From the NCBI GenBank assembly GCA_030018005.1, contig JASEGT010000006.1, forward strand, positions 1 through 52,516: 52,516 nt of DNA, read 5' to 3'. Below the pieces are notes generated by a model. It searched no databases and was not told where the DNA came from. It saw only the letters and a list, made by a program, of their open reading frames with translations. The DNA comes from Actinomycetota bacterium. GTDB taxonomy: Bacteria > Actinomycetota > Aquicultoria > Aquicultorales > Aquicultoraceae. Positions 7,973-16,622 of the stretch are shown here, piece by piece (positions within the stretch are counted from its first letter, which is position 1; every line of letters begins with the position of its first letter). The position numbers were made by a program, and so were the translations under genes.

Positions 7973-8001
7973 TTTATACCCTAGGGGGGTATTAATGTCA
8001 A
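7973..8001 (-). promoter_or_regulatory. trxA promoter with CsoR-type operator in the spacer
   Basis: On the minus strand, TTGACA (7996-8001) and TATAAA (7973-7978) are separated by exactly 17 bases. The palindrome ATACCCTAGGGGGGTAT (7976-7992, plus strand) fills the spacer: half-sites ATACCC and GGGTAT around five bases with a G-tract, the form seen for CsoR/CstR operators. Binding here would block RNA polymerase. Confidence 0.75.
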
Positions 8002-8021
8002 TACCAAATTCTAATAATTTC

Positions 8022-8041
8022 AAAAAACGAGCCTGTCGGCT
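8022..8041 (-). terminator. Short terminator-like hairpin
   Basis: On the minus strand AGCC-GACA-GGCT is followed by CG and six T. The stem is only 4 bp, so termination would be weak. It would shield the trxA promoter from upstream transcription. Confidence 0.35.
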
Positions 8042-8178
8042 TAAGTAATCCCCTCCTGGCCGGTACGGCAAACGGCTTTTCGCGACCGCTGCTCGACGGT
8101 TGCGTCGCTCAGCCCCAATAACCCGCTTCCAGCCACTATGGCATTAATCGTATCATTGACGACTTTATTTCCAGTCAT
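8041..8178 (-). CDS. Possible 45-residue protein of unknown function
   Basis: A short frame runs from ATG 8178 to TAA 8041 and lies between two hairpins (8200-8224 and 8022-8041). The product begins MTGNKVVNDTINAIVAG and contains one Cys. I recognise no family, and the ribosome-binding site is weak (AGGCAG). It may be a real small protein, a decayed gene remnant, or chance. It occupies most of the 336-base gap between trxA and the cytochrome gene. Confidence 0.22.
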   Translation of the reverse strand: MTGNKVVNDTINAIVAGSGLLGLSDATVEQRSRKAVCRTGQEGIT

Positions 8179-8199
8179 TGTGCTGCCTGCAGAATGCAG

Positions 8200-8224
8200 A
8201 AAGGCCGGTCAATATCCGGCCTTT
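8200..8224 (-). terminator. Hairpin after the cytochrome c gene
   Basis: A perfect 9-bp stem (8200-8208 with 8216-8224, arms AAAGGCCGG/CCGGCCTTT) with a 7-base loop lies 62 bases beyond the cytochrome stop. On the minus strand only three T follow directly, so it is a plausible but not ideal terminator. Confidence 0.55.
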
Positions 8225-8286
8225 CCCTGTGTCTAACCTATGAAGTGCTAGATATTTTCAAACTAGACTTTCCGTCTACTTGACGT

Positions 8287-8703
8287 CTACTTGAGTTCGG
8301 TCTTAACATAATTCGCGATTATCTTGATTTGCTCTTCGGTCAACTCGCCGTCCTTGAACTTAGGCATCGAGCCTTTACCGCCGTTGATTACTTTCTCTAC
8401 TTCATCGACAGAACGAGCGGTTCCCCGGATAGCCGGACCAATCACTCCGTTGCCGTCATGGCCATGGCAAGCGCCACAGCTATTTACAAACAGCTGCTCA
8501 GGGTCCTTGACCTCTTCGGGCTCCAGCTCCACCGCTTCGCCTTCAGCGTTTGCCTCCCCCGCGTTTTCCGTAATAGCACCTTCTTTTTTCTCCTCGCTGC
8601 TACCGCCCGAACACCCTGCGAGCATAAAACCGGCCAATGAAATCAATAGCAGGAAAACTAAAATGCCTGTCGATTTTTGAAACTTCACCTTGTCTAGCCT
8701 CAA
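8287..8703 (-). CDS. Lipoprotein class I cytochrome c
   Basis: The protein carries an N-terminal membrane segment and lipobox LAGC (Cys31 with this start), an acidic linker rich in Glu, and one c-type haem domain with CGACH (Cys76, Cys79, His80) and a distal Met in GSMPKF (Met113). It should be a membrane-anchored electron carrier on the outer face. I chose TTG 8703 because GGGAGGG stands six bases upstream; ATG 8718 has no spaced ribosome site. It is monocistronic, with a hairpin downstream. It fits an anaerobic respiratory chain using the menaquinone made by the cluster at 37-45 kb; the partner enzymes are not in view. Confidence 0.9.
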   Translation of the reverse strand: MRLDKVKFQKSTGILVFLLLISLAGFMLAGCSGGSSEEKKEGAITENAGEANAEGEAVELEPEEVKDPEQLFVNSCGACHGHDGNGVIGPAIRGTARSVDEVEKVINGGKGSMPKFKDGELTEEQIKIIANYVKTELK

Positions 8704-8842
8704 AAGATTCCCTCCCATCCTAAACAACCATGTCTTTCTATATAAGTTACCGTATTGTGGCCGCCGTTTCCAGTATTTGATGATAATTTATCAATTGTTT
8801 TGCGCTTAGGCTGACAGAAAAAGCTCACGCGAAATAGTCTTT

Positions 8843-9703
8843 CTATTCTAATTCGCCGCCGCTGAAGATATTGTCCGGCATCAGCGATACTAGTTTGCTT
8901 CGCGCTTCCTTGAGCGTAAGGGGCAATTTATCAAACGGCAATTGGTCTTTGTGCTTGAGTTCTTCTATGAGATGGGTGATATAGGGAAGGCGCAGGTCGA
9001 CCTCTTCCATCACCTGCGTGCTCGAAAAGACGGTGTCCGGCGTGCCTTCGATAGTAATCCGGCCTTCTTTCAAGACGAAGATGCGGTCGACGAAGAGCGG
9101 GATGAGGTCGACCATGTGCGTGGCCATCACGATAGTCACACCGGCCTCCTTGTTGAGTCGCCCCAATATATGAAGCAAATTCGCCTCGCTCTTGGGGTCG
9201 AGACCGGCGGTAGGCTCATCGAGCAATAGGATTCGGGGGCGCATCGCCAGCACACCGGCGATACAGACTCGTTTCTGCTGGCCAAAGCTTAAGTGGTGGA
9301 TTGGTTTTCGCCGGTGGGCCAACATGTCGACCATCTCAAGCGCCGTCTCGACCCTTTCCTCGACTTCGACATCGGTTAACCCCAGGTTTCGGGGGCCGAA
9401 CGAGACATCCTCTTCGACGGTCGAGGCAAAGAGCTGGTCGTTCGGGTTCTGGAAGACCAGCCCTATCGCGCGCGCCAGGTCGATACGTTTGAGCTTCGAG
9501 AGCGGTTTGTTGTCGATGAGAATCGACCCAGGGCGCGCCTTAAAGAGGCCGACGATTGCTTTGAGCAGCGTCGTCTTGCCCCCGCCGTTCGACGCCAAAA
9601 GCCCGATGAACTCCCGCTCATCTATGGAGAGATTTATGCCGTCCAGCGCGCGGGTCCCATCTTCATATATGTATACTAAATCCCTGACTTCCAGGTATGA
9701 CAA
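8843..9703 (-). CDS. cbiO: Cobalt ECF transporter ATPase CbiO
   Basis: This 286-residue ABC ATPase powers the CbiMNQO cobalt importer. Seen: a Walker A region LLASNGGGKTTLLKAI, Q-loop FQNPNDQLFASTVEEDVSFG (characteristic of ECF ATPases), signature LSFGQQKRV (canonical LSGGQ altered at the third position), Walker B ILLLDEPTAGLDP and the switch His in MATHMVD. It starts 4 bases after the cbiQ stop and ends the operon. A single ATPase gene implies a homodimer in the complex. Confidence 0.93.
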   Translation of the reverse strand: MSYLEVRDLVYIYEDGTRALDGINLSIDEREFIGLLASNGGGKTTLLKAIVGLFKARPGSILIDNKPLSKLKRIDLARAIGLVFQNPNDQLFASTVEEDVSFGPRNLGLTDVEVEERVETALEMVDMLAHRRKPIHHLSFGQQKRVCIAGVLAMRPRILLLDEPTAGLDPKSEANLLHILGRLNKEAGVTIVMATHMVDLIPLFVDRIFVLKEGRITIEGTPDTVFSSTQVMEEVDLRLPYITHLIEELKHKDQLPFDKLPLTLKEARSKLVSLMPDNIFSGGELE

Positions 9704-9706
9704 CCG

Positions 9707-10492
9707 TTACCTCCAGTAAAAATCGAGCGCCAGCAGCACGAGAAAGAGCGATGTGAACAAAACGCCCGCGCTTAGGTCGCTTCTTCGTAGTGCTTGCGGC
9801 CTTTCGATATAGATAGCCCCGTTGTAGCCCCGGAGCACCATTGCGTCGTGCGTCGCGTGAGCTTGGTCGAAGACACGGGCAAAGAGCGACCCTACCAGCG
9901 TGCCCCAAGATCTCAATCCGGTCAAGAGACCCTGGTAGCCGAGACGCAGGCGCTGAGAGTCCATAATGCTCTGCGCTTCCTCTATAAAGACGAAAATATA
10001 ACGGTAGGCGAATGCGAGAACGGCGAGCCATTCATCGGAGACTCTCAAGAACTTGAGCGCACTTAATATTTTGTGAAGCGGTGTTGTCATGCTTAAAAAG
10101 ATAATCGACGAGGTCCCGGCGAGCACCCGGCCCGCGATCAATATCCCTTTTTCGATGCCCTCCCGATAGAGGGGAACCGAAAAACCCATGGCCTCCAAGG
10201 TGTAGAGCGGCGTCTCACCGAAGAACAATCCCTGAAGGAGAAGTATCATGCCGGCCATAAAAAGCGGGGCGGCCAGGCGCGCCAACACCATCTTGGGCGG
10301 AATCCCTATCATGACGAGGGCTCCCAAAGACGCGAACATAACGGAGATTAGTATGGGTAAGTCCTTGCTGACCAGGACAAGTACGAGAACGGCAAGGATA
10401 AAAAACAACTTGACCCGCGCGTCTATCACCGTCAAAACGTTGCTTCTTTGCGCAAAATAATCCGAGAAAATCTCGACATTGTGCCTTGGCAT
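9707..10492 (-). CDS. cbiQ: Cobalt ECF transporter transmembrane protein CbiQ
   Basis: This is the energy-coupling membrane component (T subunit) of the cobalt importer. Several hydrophobic segments are visible, with the family stretches DARVKLFFILAVLV near the N-terminus, FLSMTTPLHKILSALKFL, and a cytoplasmic coupling region EEAQSIMDSQRLRLG / VLRGYNG. ATG 10492 has GGAG seven bases upstream and gives 261 residues; an ATG at 10531 exists but lacks a ribosome site. It follows cbiN and precedes cbiO. Confidence 0.9.
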   Translation of the reverse strand: MPRHNVEIFSDYFAQRSNVLTVIDARVKLFFILAVLVLVLVSKDLPILISVMFASLGALVMIGIPPKMVLARLAAPLFMAGMILLLQGLFFGETPLYTLEAMGFSVPLYREGIEKGILIAGRVLAGTSSIIFLSMTTPLHKILSALKFLRVSDEWLAVLAFAYRYIFVFIEEAQSIMDSQRLRLGYQGLLTGLRSWGTLVGSLFARVFDQAHATHDAMVLRGYNGAIYIERPQALRRSDLSAGVLFTSLFLVLLALDFYWR

Positions 10493-10536
10493 ATATATTC
10501 TCCGGCCCGCATCTGCCCGGTCGAGCCCCATAGTTT

Positions 10537-10860
10537 CTAATCAGATTTGTTCCCATCCGTCTCCGGGTCTTTAGCGGCACCCTTAAAGACAACCCGCCAA
10601 TAGTAGCCCATGACAAACCCCCCTATAGTGCCGGCGAGCAAGAATACAAACAGGAGTAGGTCTCCCTGGTCGGTATTGATGAAAGAAGTCCACGCGGGCC
10701 GTCCGGCCTGCTCCGCGTAGTGCTCGACGACGGCCTCGTCGACACCCGACCACTCTCCGGCGAACGCATGCCCTGTGAGCGGGCCTGCGGCAAGTGCAAA
10801 CGACGCCAAGCACAGCATACGCCAAACCCAACCCATAAAATGACTAAACTGCCTGCTCAT
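10537..10860 (-). CDS. cbiN: Cobalt transporter accessory subunit CbiN
   Basis: A 107-residue protein has one N-terminal membrane segment, a short external domain (GEWSGVDEAVVEHYAEQAGR) and a C-terminal segment DQGDLLLFVFLLAGTIGGF, the two-helix plan of CbiN. CbiN helps load metal into CbiM. Sequence conservation in this family is low and the call leans on position: it overlaps the end of cbiM by 17 bases and precedes cbiQ. Confidence 0.85.
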   Translation of the reverse strand: MSRQFSHFMGWVWRMLCLASFALAAGPLTGHAFAGEWSGVDEAVVEHYAEQAGRPAWTSFINTDQGDLLLFVFLLAGTIGGFVMGYYWRVVFKGAAKDPETDGNKSD

Positions 10861-11620
10861 AAGATATCCCCTTTCCCGTTTGCGGCGCTTGGTCGATGAT
10901 ACCGAGCTTGACCAGAATATCCGGTCTCCTGCTCAACATGAATGCGAAGAAACCAGCGGCAGCGAAGCCTTCAAGGATTCCTATGGGTAGCTGTGTCGGA
11001 ATAAAGGCGATAAGAATAGCCTTGAACATACCGGGAAAACCCTGCACTCCGCCCAAGCCGAGCGCCAACTCGAGCGCGGTCGTGGTGTACGTCGCCCAGT
11101 CCGAGAGGACCCCCGCAAAAAAAGCGGCGACGGTCAGCGGCGCTTTGAGGCGCACCAGCAACTTGAAGACAAAAAAGCCCGAGAACGCGCCGACGATGCC
11201 CATCGACATAATGTCCGCTCCCCAGGTAGTGATACCGCCGTGCGCGAGAAACAACGCCTGTATCAAGAGCGCGACTGAGGTCGCGATAACGGTAGCAAAA
11301 GGCCCGATGATGATGGCGGCCAAACCTGTGCCGGCCGGGTGTGAGCAAGTTCCGGCCGTGGGCACCGGTATCGGCATCGCCGATATGATAAAGACCGCTG
11401 CCGACACCATGCCGATAAGGGGCAGGTAAGCCGGCATATCCAAGCTTTTTCGACGCATCTCCCGAACCCCGTAGACGACGAATGGGAGAGCGACCAAATA
11501 CCAGGCCCCCGCCCACGGAAGCGGAAGTATGCCCTCCGCGATATGCATGGCGTACGCGGGAGCGGCGCCCATGCCGAGCATTGCTACTGATAACGTAAGA
11601 ACTGCTGCTAAACGTTTCAC
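10844..11620 (-). CDS. cbiM: Cobalt ECF transporter substrate-binding subunit CbiM
   Basis: CbiM binds Co2+ through its mature N-terminus. Here a signal-like segment ends in AYA before MHIAEGILP, the conserved mature start with the ligand His, and HPAGTG and further hydrophobic helices follow. I chose GTG 11620 (258 residues) because AGGGGG stands six bases upstream. The longer frame to ATG 11716 would begin inside the riboswitch terminator and is unlikely. It is the first gene of cbiMNQO and is controlled by the cobalamin riboswitch upstream, which links cobalt import to B12 status. Confidence 0.94.
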   Translation of the reverse strand: MKRLAAVLTLSVAMLGMGAAPAYAMHIAEGILPLPWAGAWYLVALPFVVYGVREMRRKSLDMPAYLPLIGMVSAAVFIISAMPIPVPTAGTCSHPAGTGLAAIIIGPFATVIATSVALLIQALFLAHGGITTWGADIMSMGIVGAFSGFFVFKLLVRLKAPLTVAAFFAGVLSDWATYTTTALELALGLGGVQGFPGMFKAILIAFIPTQLPIGILEGFAAAGFFAFMLSRRPDILVKLGIIDQAPQTGKGISYEQAV

Positions 11621-11676
11621 TTTGACCCCCTTTAATATATGAGCGGCCGCCGAAAACAAGAACTCACCGACCACAC

Positions 11677-11707
11677 AAAAAAGCCCGGCCGTTATTGACC
11701 AAGGCTT
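11677..11707 (-). terminator. Riboswitch expression-platform terminator
   Basis: On the minus strand the AAGCC arm (11703-11707) pairs with GGCTT and is followed by a run of T (complement of 11677-11682). It lies between the cobalamin aptamer and cbiM, as expected for B12-dependent transcription termination. Confidence 0.7.
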
Positions 11708-11749
11708 ACCGCCCACTCCGGCCTCGGAAGTGGTCTCCCTTGCATGCCC

Positions 11750-11915
11750 CAGGCAGGTCTCCTGGCTTCCGGATCTTTGCTTGCCACGCCTTCCCGGCCT
11801 TTGCGGATTTCACCCCGCTCTTGCCAGTGGCATCTATGGCTCGCTCCCCGATTACAGTGACGGGCTCGCGCTGGACTTTCACCAGCTTCCCTATTCTACG
11901 CTGACCATTCTTTAT
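11750..11915 (-). promoter_or_regulatory. Cobalamin riboswitch controlling cbiMNQO
   Basis: On the minus strand the hallmark elements of the B12 aptamer appear in order: AGGGAAGCTGGTGAAAGTCC, GCCCGTCACTGTAATCGGGG, GCCACTGG, GGGAAGG and finally AGCCAGGAGACCTGCCT (the B12 box). Together with the terminator at 11677-11707 it forms a transcriptional off-switch. Between it and tadC (to 12148) lie its promoter and an 8-bp inverted repeat (12012-12019 with 12052-12059); I see no gene there. Confidence 0.96.
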
Positions 11916-11955
11916 GTCGGTCGCACGTCACCTGGGACGTATATGATTTGGCGCC

Positions 11956-11984
11956 AGTTTACCATAGCGCAACATCGTTCGCAA
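11956..11984 (-). promoter_or_regulatory. Probable promoter of the cbi operon
   Basis: On the minus strand, TTGCGA (11979-11984) and TAAACT (11956-11961) have 17-base spacing, placed about 40 bases ahead of the riboswitch core. Confidence 0.5.
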
Positions 11985-12147
11985 ATAATATCGCGCCCTA
12001 ATCGGCAGAGCCGGCAGGTACTCTCCGGTTCGCTGCAGGGTCGTCTGTTTAACCTGCCGCTCGATTGCGCATATCCTCGATTAAACAAAGAGGGCGCGCG
12101 CGTCGTCGCCGAGCAGGTTTTCGAGTTCTTCTTCAGCAATGAGACCT

Positions 12148-13080
12148 CTAAAACGACTTGAAAATCGATTCATATATTTGAATCATCGCCGGGCCCATGA
12201 TTACCACGAGAATCGCGGGGAAGATGCAGATAATTAGCGGGAATATGATTTTTACCGGCGCTTTCTGGGCCATCTCCTCGGCTCTTTGCCGGCGTTTGAT
12301 TCGCAGCTCGGTCGCTTGTACCCTGAGCACTTTGCCGATGCTTATACCAAAGACCTCGGCCTGCAACATTGCTAAGATAAATGAGCCCAGCTCATCGACT
12401 TGCGTACGGTGACCCAGGTTACGGAATGCGTCGCTTCGAGCGGTCCCGAGCTGTATCTCCTGCAACAACCGGAAGAACTCCTCAGAGAGCGGCCCGGTCG
12501 TGTTTCTGACCACCTTATGCATAGCGGAATCAAAGCCCAACCCGGCCTCGACACTTATCGTCAAAAGGTCGAGCGTATCGGGGAGCGCGAGGCGTATCAC
12601 CTTCTGGCGGGCGGCGCTTTTTTGATTGAGCCAGATGTCGGGGACGAAGAAACAGAGCACCGCGAATATGAGTGCGAGCAGGACATGATCGGCGCTTCTT
12701 CCCGCGAAGAGGATAGCAGTTGAGGCGATACCGCCTCCAATCACCAGACACGAACCCTTATATGCGAGAAACCGGTCGGCGTCGAACTCCCTCGCTGTCC
12801 CCGCCAGCACCAGCCGCTGCCGGGTGCCCTCCATAAAACCGAGCGGTGTCAACCTTGTGCCGATGCGCAGGAAGACGCGGAAAAATGGCGGAAGCACTCG
12901 GGTCAAGAACGGCTCGCGCAATTCATCATCGATTGCCGAGACACCATCATAAGAGTTGAGACGCCTAAGCGAGCTTTTTACCGACATACGATTGCTCGCC
13001 GCCATCGTGGCCGAGACGCTCAACAAAAACGACGCTGCAAAGAGTGACGCCAGTGAGACGAACAAGACTGCTGAATTCAT
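12148..13080 (-). CDS. tadC: Tad pilus inner-membrane platform protein TadC
   Basis: TadC is the second polytopic membrane protein of the Flp/Tad pilus platform. The 310-residue product has the type II secretion F domain: KVIRLALPDTLDLLTISVEAGLG (the conserved LPD-L--SVEAG pattern), FDSAMHKV, and a C-terminal pair of membrane helices with KIIFPLIICIFPAILVVIMG. ATG 13080 has AGGAGGAG upstream; the longer frame to 13224 would overlap tadB by 130 bases and was rejected. It is the last recognisable gene of the operon. Confidence 0.92.
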   Translation of the reverse strand: MNSAVLFVSLASLFAASFLLSVSATMAASNRMSVKSSLRRLNSYDGVSAIDDELREPFLTRVLPPFFRVFLRIGTRLTPLGFMEGTRQRLVLAGTAREFDADRFLAYKGSCLVIGGGIASTAILFAGRSADHVLLALIFAVLCFFVPDIWLNQKSAARQKVIRLALPDTLDLLTISVEAGLGFDSAMHKVVRNTTGPLSEEFFRLLQEIQLGTARSDAFRNLGHRTQVDELGSFILAMLQAEVFGISIGKVLRVQATELRIKRRQRAEEMAQKAPVKIIFPLIICIFPAILVVIMGPAMIQIYESIFKSF

Positions 13081-13091
13081 AACTTCTCCTC

Positions 13092-14045
13092 CTAGACCTC
13101 TACCGCCACTACCCGCTTTAGCCAAAAACCGCCGATAACGAGCATCGATGCGGCCGCACCGAGCATCGCGAGACCCAGCGAGTGTGTAAAAAGCAGCATG
13201 AGATAGCCCGGATTTATCACCCACAACAGCAGGCTTACCGCAAACGGCAGCGCAAAAAGAATCGCAGCCGAGAGCCGGCCCTCGGCGGTCAAGACGAGTA
13301 TCTGACGACTTACCTGGTCGCGGTCGCGAATGGTCGACGCCAGTATCTCCAATATCTCCGCCAGATTGCCGCCGACTTCGCGTTGTATGCGAACGGCCAT
13401 GACCGTCCAGTCGAAATTGCTGCTCGCGACACGCACGGCCATGTTGTCGAGGGCTTGCTCTAACGGCAAACCCAATCTCGCTTCGCTCAGCACCCGCTTA
13501 AACTCGACCGACATCGGCGGCGAGGTCTCTTTGACCGTCATATCAACCGCCTGCATAAAACTGTAGCCCGCTTTTAGCGCGCCGGCAATGAGCGTCAACG
13601 TATCCGGCAACTGCTCGTGAAACCTGTTCTCGCGCTGCTTTTTAATACGCTTCAACCCGAAGACCGGCAGGACGACCGCGATAACCGAGAGCAAGAGAGT
13701 GCCGCCCGGCCCCCAGAGGCTGTAGCCGATGACCGCGACTACGGCGAGCGCCATGGCGTGAAAGAAGAGATACTCGGACGCCCGCAGCGGAATGCCGGCC
13801 CGGTCTAGCAACATCTGCAGATTGCCGACGAACGGCTTCTTGCTGATGAGCGGGGTCATCCAATCGATGAGCTTGGTCACTAAGGTCTTAATCGTCAACG
13901 GGCCGTCATCTCTCGCTTTGGTGAAGCGTATATATTTCTCGACCTGGCGACTGAAGAATTTCCGTATCGGCGAGCGCATAAGGAGAACGCCGAAGATAAA
14001 GAGAAAAAAGCTCAAGAAATACATGCCGATTATCCAACCTATCAT
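13092..14045 (-). CDS. tadB: Tad pilus inner-membrane platform protein TadB
   Basis: This 317-residue membrane protein has N-terminal hydrophobic segments, the type II secretion F domain with QLPDTLTLIAGALKAGYSFM and EFKRVLSEARLGLPLEQAL, and two C-terminal helices. With TadC it forms the membrane base that transmits ATPase motion to the pilus. The start ATG overlaps the tadA stop by 4 bases, so translation is coupled. Confidence 0.92.
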   Translation of the reverse strand: MIGWIIGMYFLSFFLFIFGVLLMRSPIRKFFSRQVEKYIRFTKARDDGPLTIKTLVTKLIDWMTPLISKKPFVGNLQMLLDRAGIPLRASEYLFFHAMALAVVAVIGYSLWGPGGTLLLSVIAVVLPVFGLKRIKKQRENRFHEQLPDTLTLIAGALKAGYSFMQAVDMTVKETSPPMSVEFKRVLSEARLGLPLEQALDNMAVRVASSNFDWTVMAVRIQREVGGNLAEILEILASTIRDRDQVSRQILVLTAEGRLSAAILFALPFAVSLLLWVINPGYLMLLFTHSLGLAMLGAAASMLVIGGFWLKRVVAVEV

Positions 14046-15397
14046 GACGCCATCCCCCTGCCGATATACTCGAACTGAAAGACCTCTCCGGGCAGCGGAA
14101 TACCCAAATCTTGGAGGCGCTGCGCGAACTTCGGGCGAATGCCGGTCGATTTGAGCTTGCCCTTGAACTTGCCGGCTTCATCGAGGCCCATCGAAAAATC
14201 GAAGAGGAAGAGGTCTTGGAGGGTGATGATGTCTCCTTCCATGCCTTGGACCTCGGTCACATGTGTGATGCGCCTGGTCCCGTCGCGCAGCCTTGCCTGC
14301 TGAATGATGATATCGATGGCCGATGAGACCTGCTCGCGGATGGCGCGAATCGGCAGCTCCATACCGCTCATCAACACCATCGTCTCGAGCCTCGACAGAA
14401 CGTCGCGCGGTGAATTGGCGTGAACCGTCGAGAGCGAGCCGTCGTGGCCCGTGTTCATCGCCTGGAGCATATCGAGCGCTTCGCCCCCGCGCGCCTCGCC
14501 GACGACGATTCTGTCCGGGCGCATACGCAGGGCGTTTCTAACCAGGTCGCGGATGGCGACTTCGCCTTTACCTTCAATATTGGCCGGTCTCGACTCGAGC
14601 TGGACGACATGGTCCTGGTGGAGCTGCAACTCGACCGCATCCTCTATAGTCACGATACGCTCGTCGGTCGGGATAAACGAGGAGAGCACATTCAAGGTCG
14701 TAGTCTTGCCGGAGCCGGTGCCGCCGGAGACGATGACATTGAGCCGTCCCCGGACGCAGGCCTCGAGAAACATAGCGACTTTCGGCGCCAAGGTGCCGAA
14801 ACCTATCAGGTCTTCGACTTTGAAGGGGTCGGCGGCGAACTTCCTTATCGTGAGCTTGGGGCCGCCTATAGCCAGCGGCGGGATTATCGCGTTCACCCTC
14901 GACCCGTCCTGCAAGCGCGCATCGACCATCGGGACACTCTCGTCGATACGCCGGCCGACCTGGGCGACTATCTTCTCGATGATTCGCCGCAAGTGGTTCT
15001 CGTCGAGAAACTTCTCACCTGATAATTCGAGCTTACCGAAGCGCTCGACGTATATCGACTCGGGCCCGTTGACCATTATCTCCGTCACCTCGGTGTTCTT
15101 GAGAAACTGGTCGAGTGGGCCATAACCTAAAACATCGTTGCTTATCTCGTCGTTGAGACGGCTCTTTTCGGCCGGAGAGAGCTGTGTCTGCTCCCGGGCC
15201 ATCAGCTCTTTGAGCTTTTCGGCTATCTTCGCCTTCAGCTCATCACTGCTGGTAGAGCGGTCGTACAGCTCCGGCCCCAGCGCCTCGATAAGCTGCTGGT
15301 GAATCTGCTTGTTTATCTCATCGAGAATCTGCCGGCGGGGTACCTCAGGCACATCCTCTACCGCACGAGCTTCAGTAAGCCTCTGGTGTAATGACAT
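14042..15397 (-). CDS. tadA: Tad pilus assembly ATPase TadA/CpaF
   Basis: This is the secretion ATPase that drives Flp pilus assembly, a cytoplasmic hexamer of the type II/IV secretion ATPase family. The 451 residues show an N-terminal helical domain, then GYGPLDQFL, the Walker A GGTGSGKTTTLNVLSSF, the Asp box region VTIEDAVELQL, the Walker B-like RIVVGEARGGEALDML and the His box STVHANSPRDVLSRLE. The ATG at 15397 is preceded by AAAGGAG. Confidence 0.95.
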   Translation of the reverse strand: MSLHQRLTEARAVEDVPEVPRRQILDEINKQIHQQLIEALGPELYDRSTSSDELKAKIAEKLKELMAREQTQLSPAEKSRLNDEISNDVLGYGPLDQFLKNTEVTEIMVNGPESIYVERFGKLELSGEKFLDENHLRRIIEKIVAQVGRRIDESVPMVDARLQDGSRVNAIIPPLAIGGPKLTIRKFAADPFKVEDLIGFGTLAPKVAMFLEACVRGRLNVIVSGGTGSGKTTTLNVLSSFIPTDERIVTIEDAVELQLHQDHVVQLESRPANIEGKGEVAIRDLVRNALRMRPDRIVVGEARGGEALDMLQAMNTGHDGSLSTVHANSPRDVLSRLETMVLMSGMELPIRAIREQVSSAIDIIIQQARLRDGTRRITHVTEVQGMEGDIITLQDLFLFDFSMGLDEAGKFKGKLKSTGIRPKFAQRLQDLGIPLPGEVFQFEYIGRGMAS

Positions 15398-15445
15398 CTT
15401 TTGCTCCTTTCAAAAGCGCCGCGCGCAATGCGGCTGTCGATTGCG

Positions 15446-16612
15446 CTAACCGCTTAGCCGCACATTTATCCAGTCCGGCCGGTATTTGTTGACATAGAAT
15501 AAAGCCAGCTCTTCGATTTCCCTGCTGACGGGGATTCTAGGGGCGTCCATTACAACCGGGACCCCTTTATTTACCGACAGGGATACCGCTTTGTCTGAGG
15601 GGATTTTGGCGATGGCCCGCATGCCGAGAACCTTCTCTATCTCGACTACTTTTAGCCCCACATTGGTCTCCACGCGATTTATAACCATCTTCTGGCGCTC
15701 ACGGGCGTATTTGAGGTCGTCCAGGGTCTTGAGGCAAAGCTTGATGTTTTTCAAGCTCAGCATATCCATCGTCACGACGACGCATATCTCATCCGACTGG
15801 TCGAGCACGGCGAGAACGTTGTCGTTGAAGGACGCGGGAGTATCTATGATGATAAAATCGGCGTAACGCTTGAGCGCCGAGATTATCGAGCCGGTCGCCT
15901 GCGCGTCGATGAGGTCCGCCGATTCGGGCTCTTTCGGAGCAAGAATGACCTTGGCTCCGCTCGCATGGCCAATTAGCAGGTCTTCAAACCGATTTTCGTC
16001 AAGCTCACCCAGGTTTTCGACGAAATCCAGCATCGTCGCGCTGGGGTTTAGCCCCATCGCGATACCGACATCGCCGAACTGGAGGTCGAGGTCGACTACG
16101 ACCACGCGGCTCTCGAACTGCCGCGCAATCGAGGCGGCGATATTGGTCGAGAGTACCGTCTTGCCGACGCCGCCCTTAGTGCTGAAAACCGTGATTACGA
16201 CCGCGCCCTGGTCCGGTGTTTGTGTCTGATCTTTAATCGCCAGCTGCTGCGCGTAGCCCGCCGCGGTCTGGATGGAGCCGATAATCTTCTCGGGGTCGAC
16301 GGGAATCTGTATTACCTCGACCGCGTTCGCCTTGATCGCGGCCATTTTCATATTGGCGGTGACGTTGGGAGAAAACAGCAGACACCCGATAGGATGGCTA
16401 GATGTCAGTTTCCTGGTGAACTGTACGGCAAGCTCGGCGCCCACTCCGGGTCCGATTATCATGACATGCGGCTCTTGTTGGCCGGCTGCGATGAGCGCAC
16501 GGTTCAAGTCGGGAGCCACCGCGACTATCGCCATGTCGCTTCTGTTTTCAAGAAGTCGCTCGACCTCGGCCGCAAATTGGGGGTCGGGGTCGATGAGAGC
16601 GAGTCTTATCAT
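15446..16612 (-). CDS. tadZ: TadZ/CpaE-like pilus localisation ATPase
   Basis: A receiver-like N-terminal domain (LALIDPDPQFAAEVERLLE opening) is followed by a MinD/ParA ATPase with deviant Walker A STKGGVGKTVLSTNIA, VVVVDLDLQFGDV and FIIIDTPASFND. CpaE/TadZ proteins mark the pole or site where the Tad machine assembles. ATG 16612 follows GGGGGAGG; the longer frame to 16684 would overlap cpaB and was rejected. Length 388 residues is normal. Confidence 0.92.
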   Translation of the reverse strand: MIRLALIDPDPQFAAEVERLLENRSDMAIVAVAPDLNRALIAAGQQEPHVMIIGPGVGAELAVQFTRKLTSSHPIGCLLFSPNVTANMKMAAIKANAVEVIQIPVDPEKIIGSIQTAAGYAQQLAIKDQTQTPDQGAVVITVFSTKGGVGKTVLSTNIAASIARQFESRVVVVDLDLQFGDVGIAMGLNPSATMLDFVENLGELDENRFEDLLIGHASGAKVILAPKEPESADLIDAQATGSIISALKRYADFIIIDTPASFNDNVLAVLDQSDEICVVVTMDMLSLKNIKLCLKTLDDLKYARERQKMVINRVETNVGLKVVEIEKVLGMRAIAKIPSDKAVSLSVNKGVPVVMDAPRIPVSREIEELALFYVNKYRPDWINVRLSG

Positions 16613-16622
16613 CTTCCTCCCC

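Noticed and set aside
10844-11716. Longer cbiM starting at ATG 11716
   Set aside because: That start lies within the riboswitch expression platform; GTG 11620 has a good ribosome site and gives a normal signal segment.
12061-12172. 30-codon frame overlapping the end of tadC
   Set aside because: It is very short, has no ribosome site and no recognisable product.
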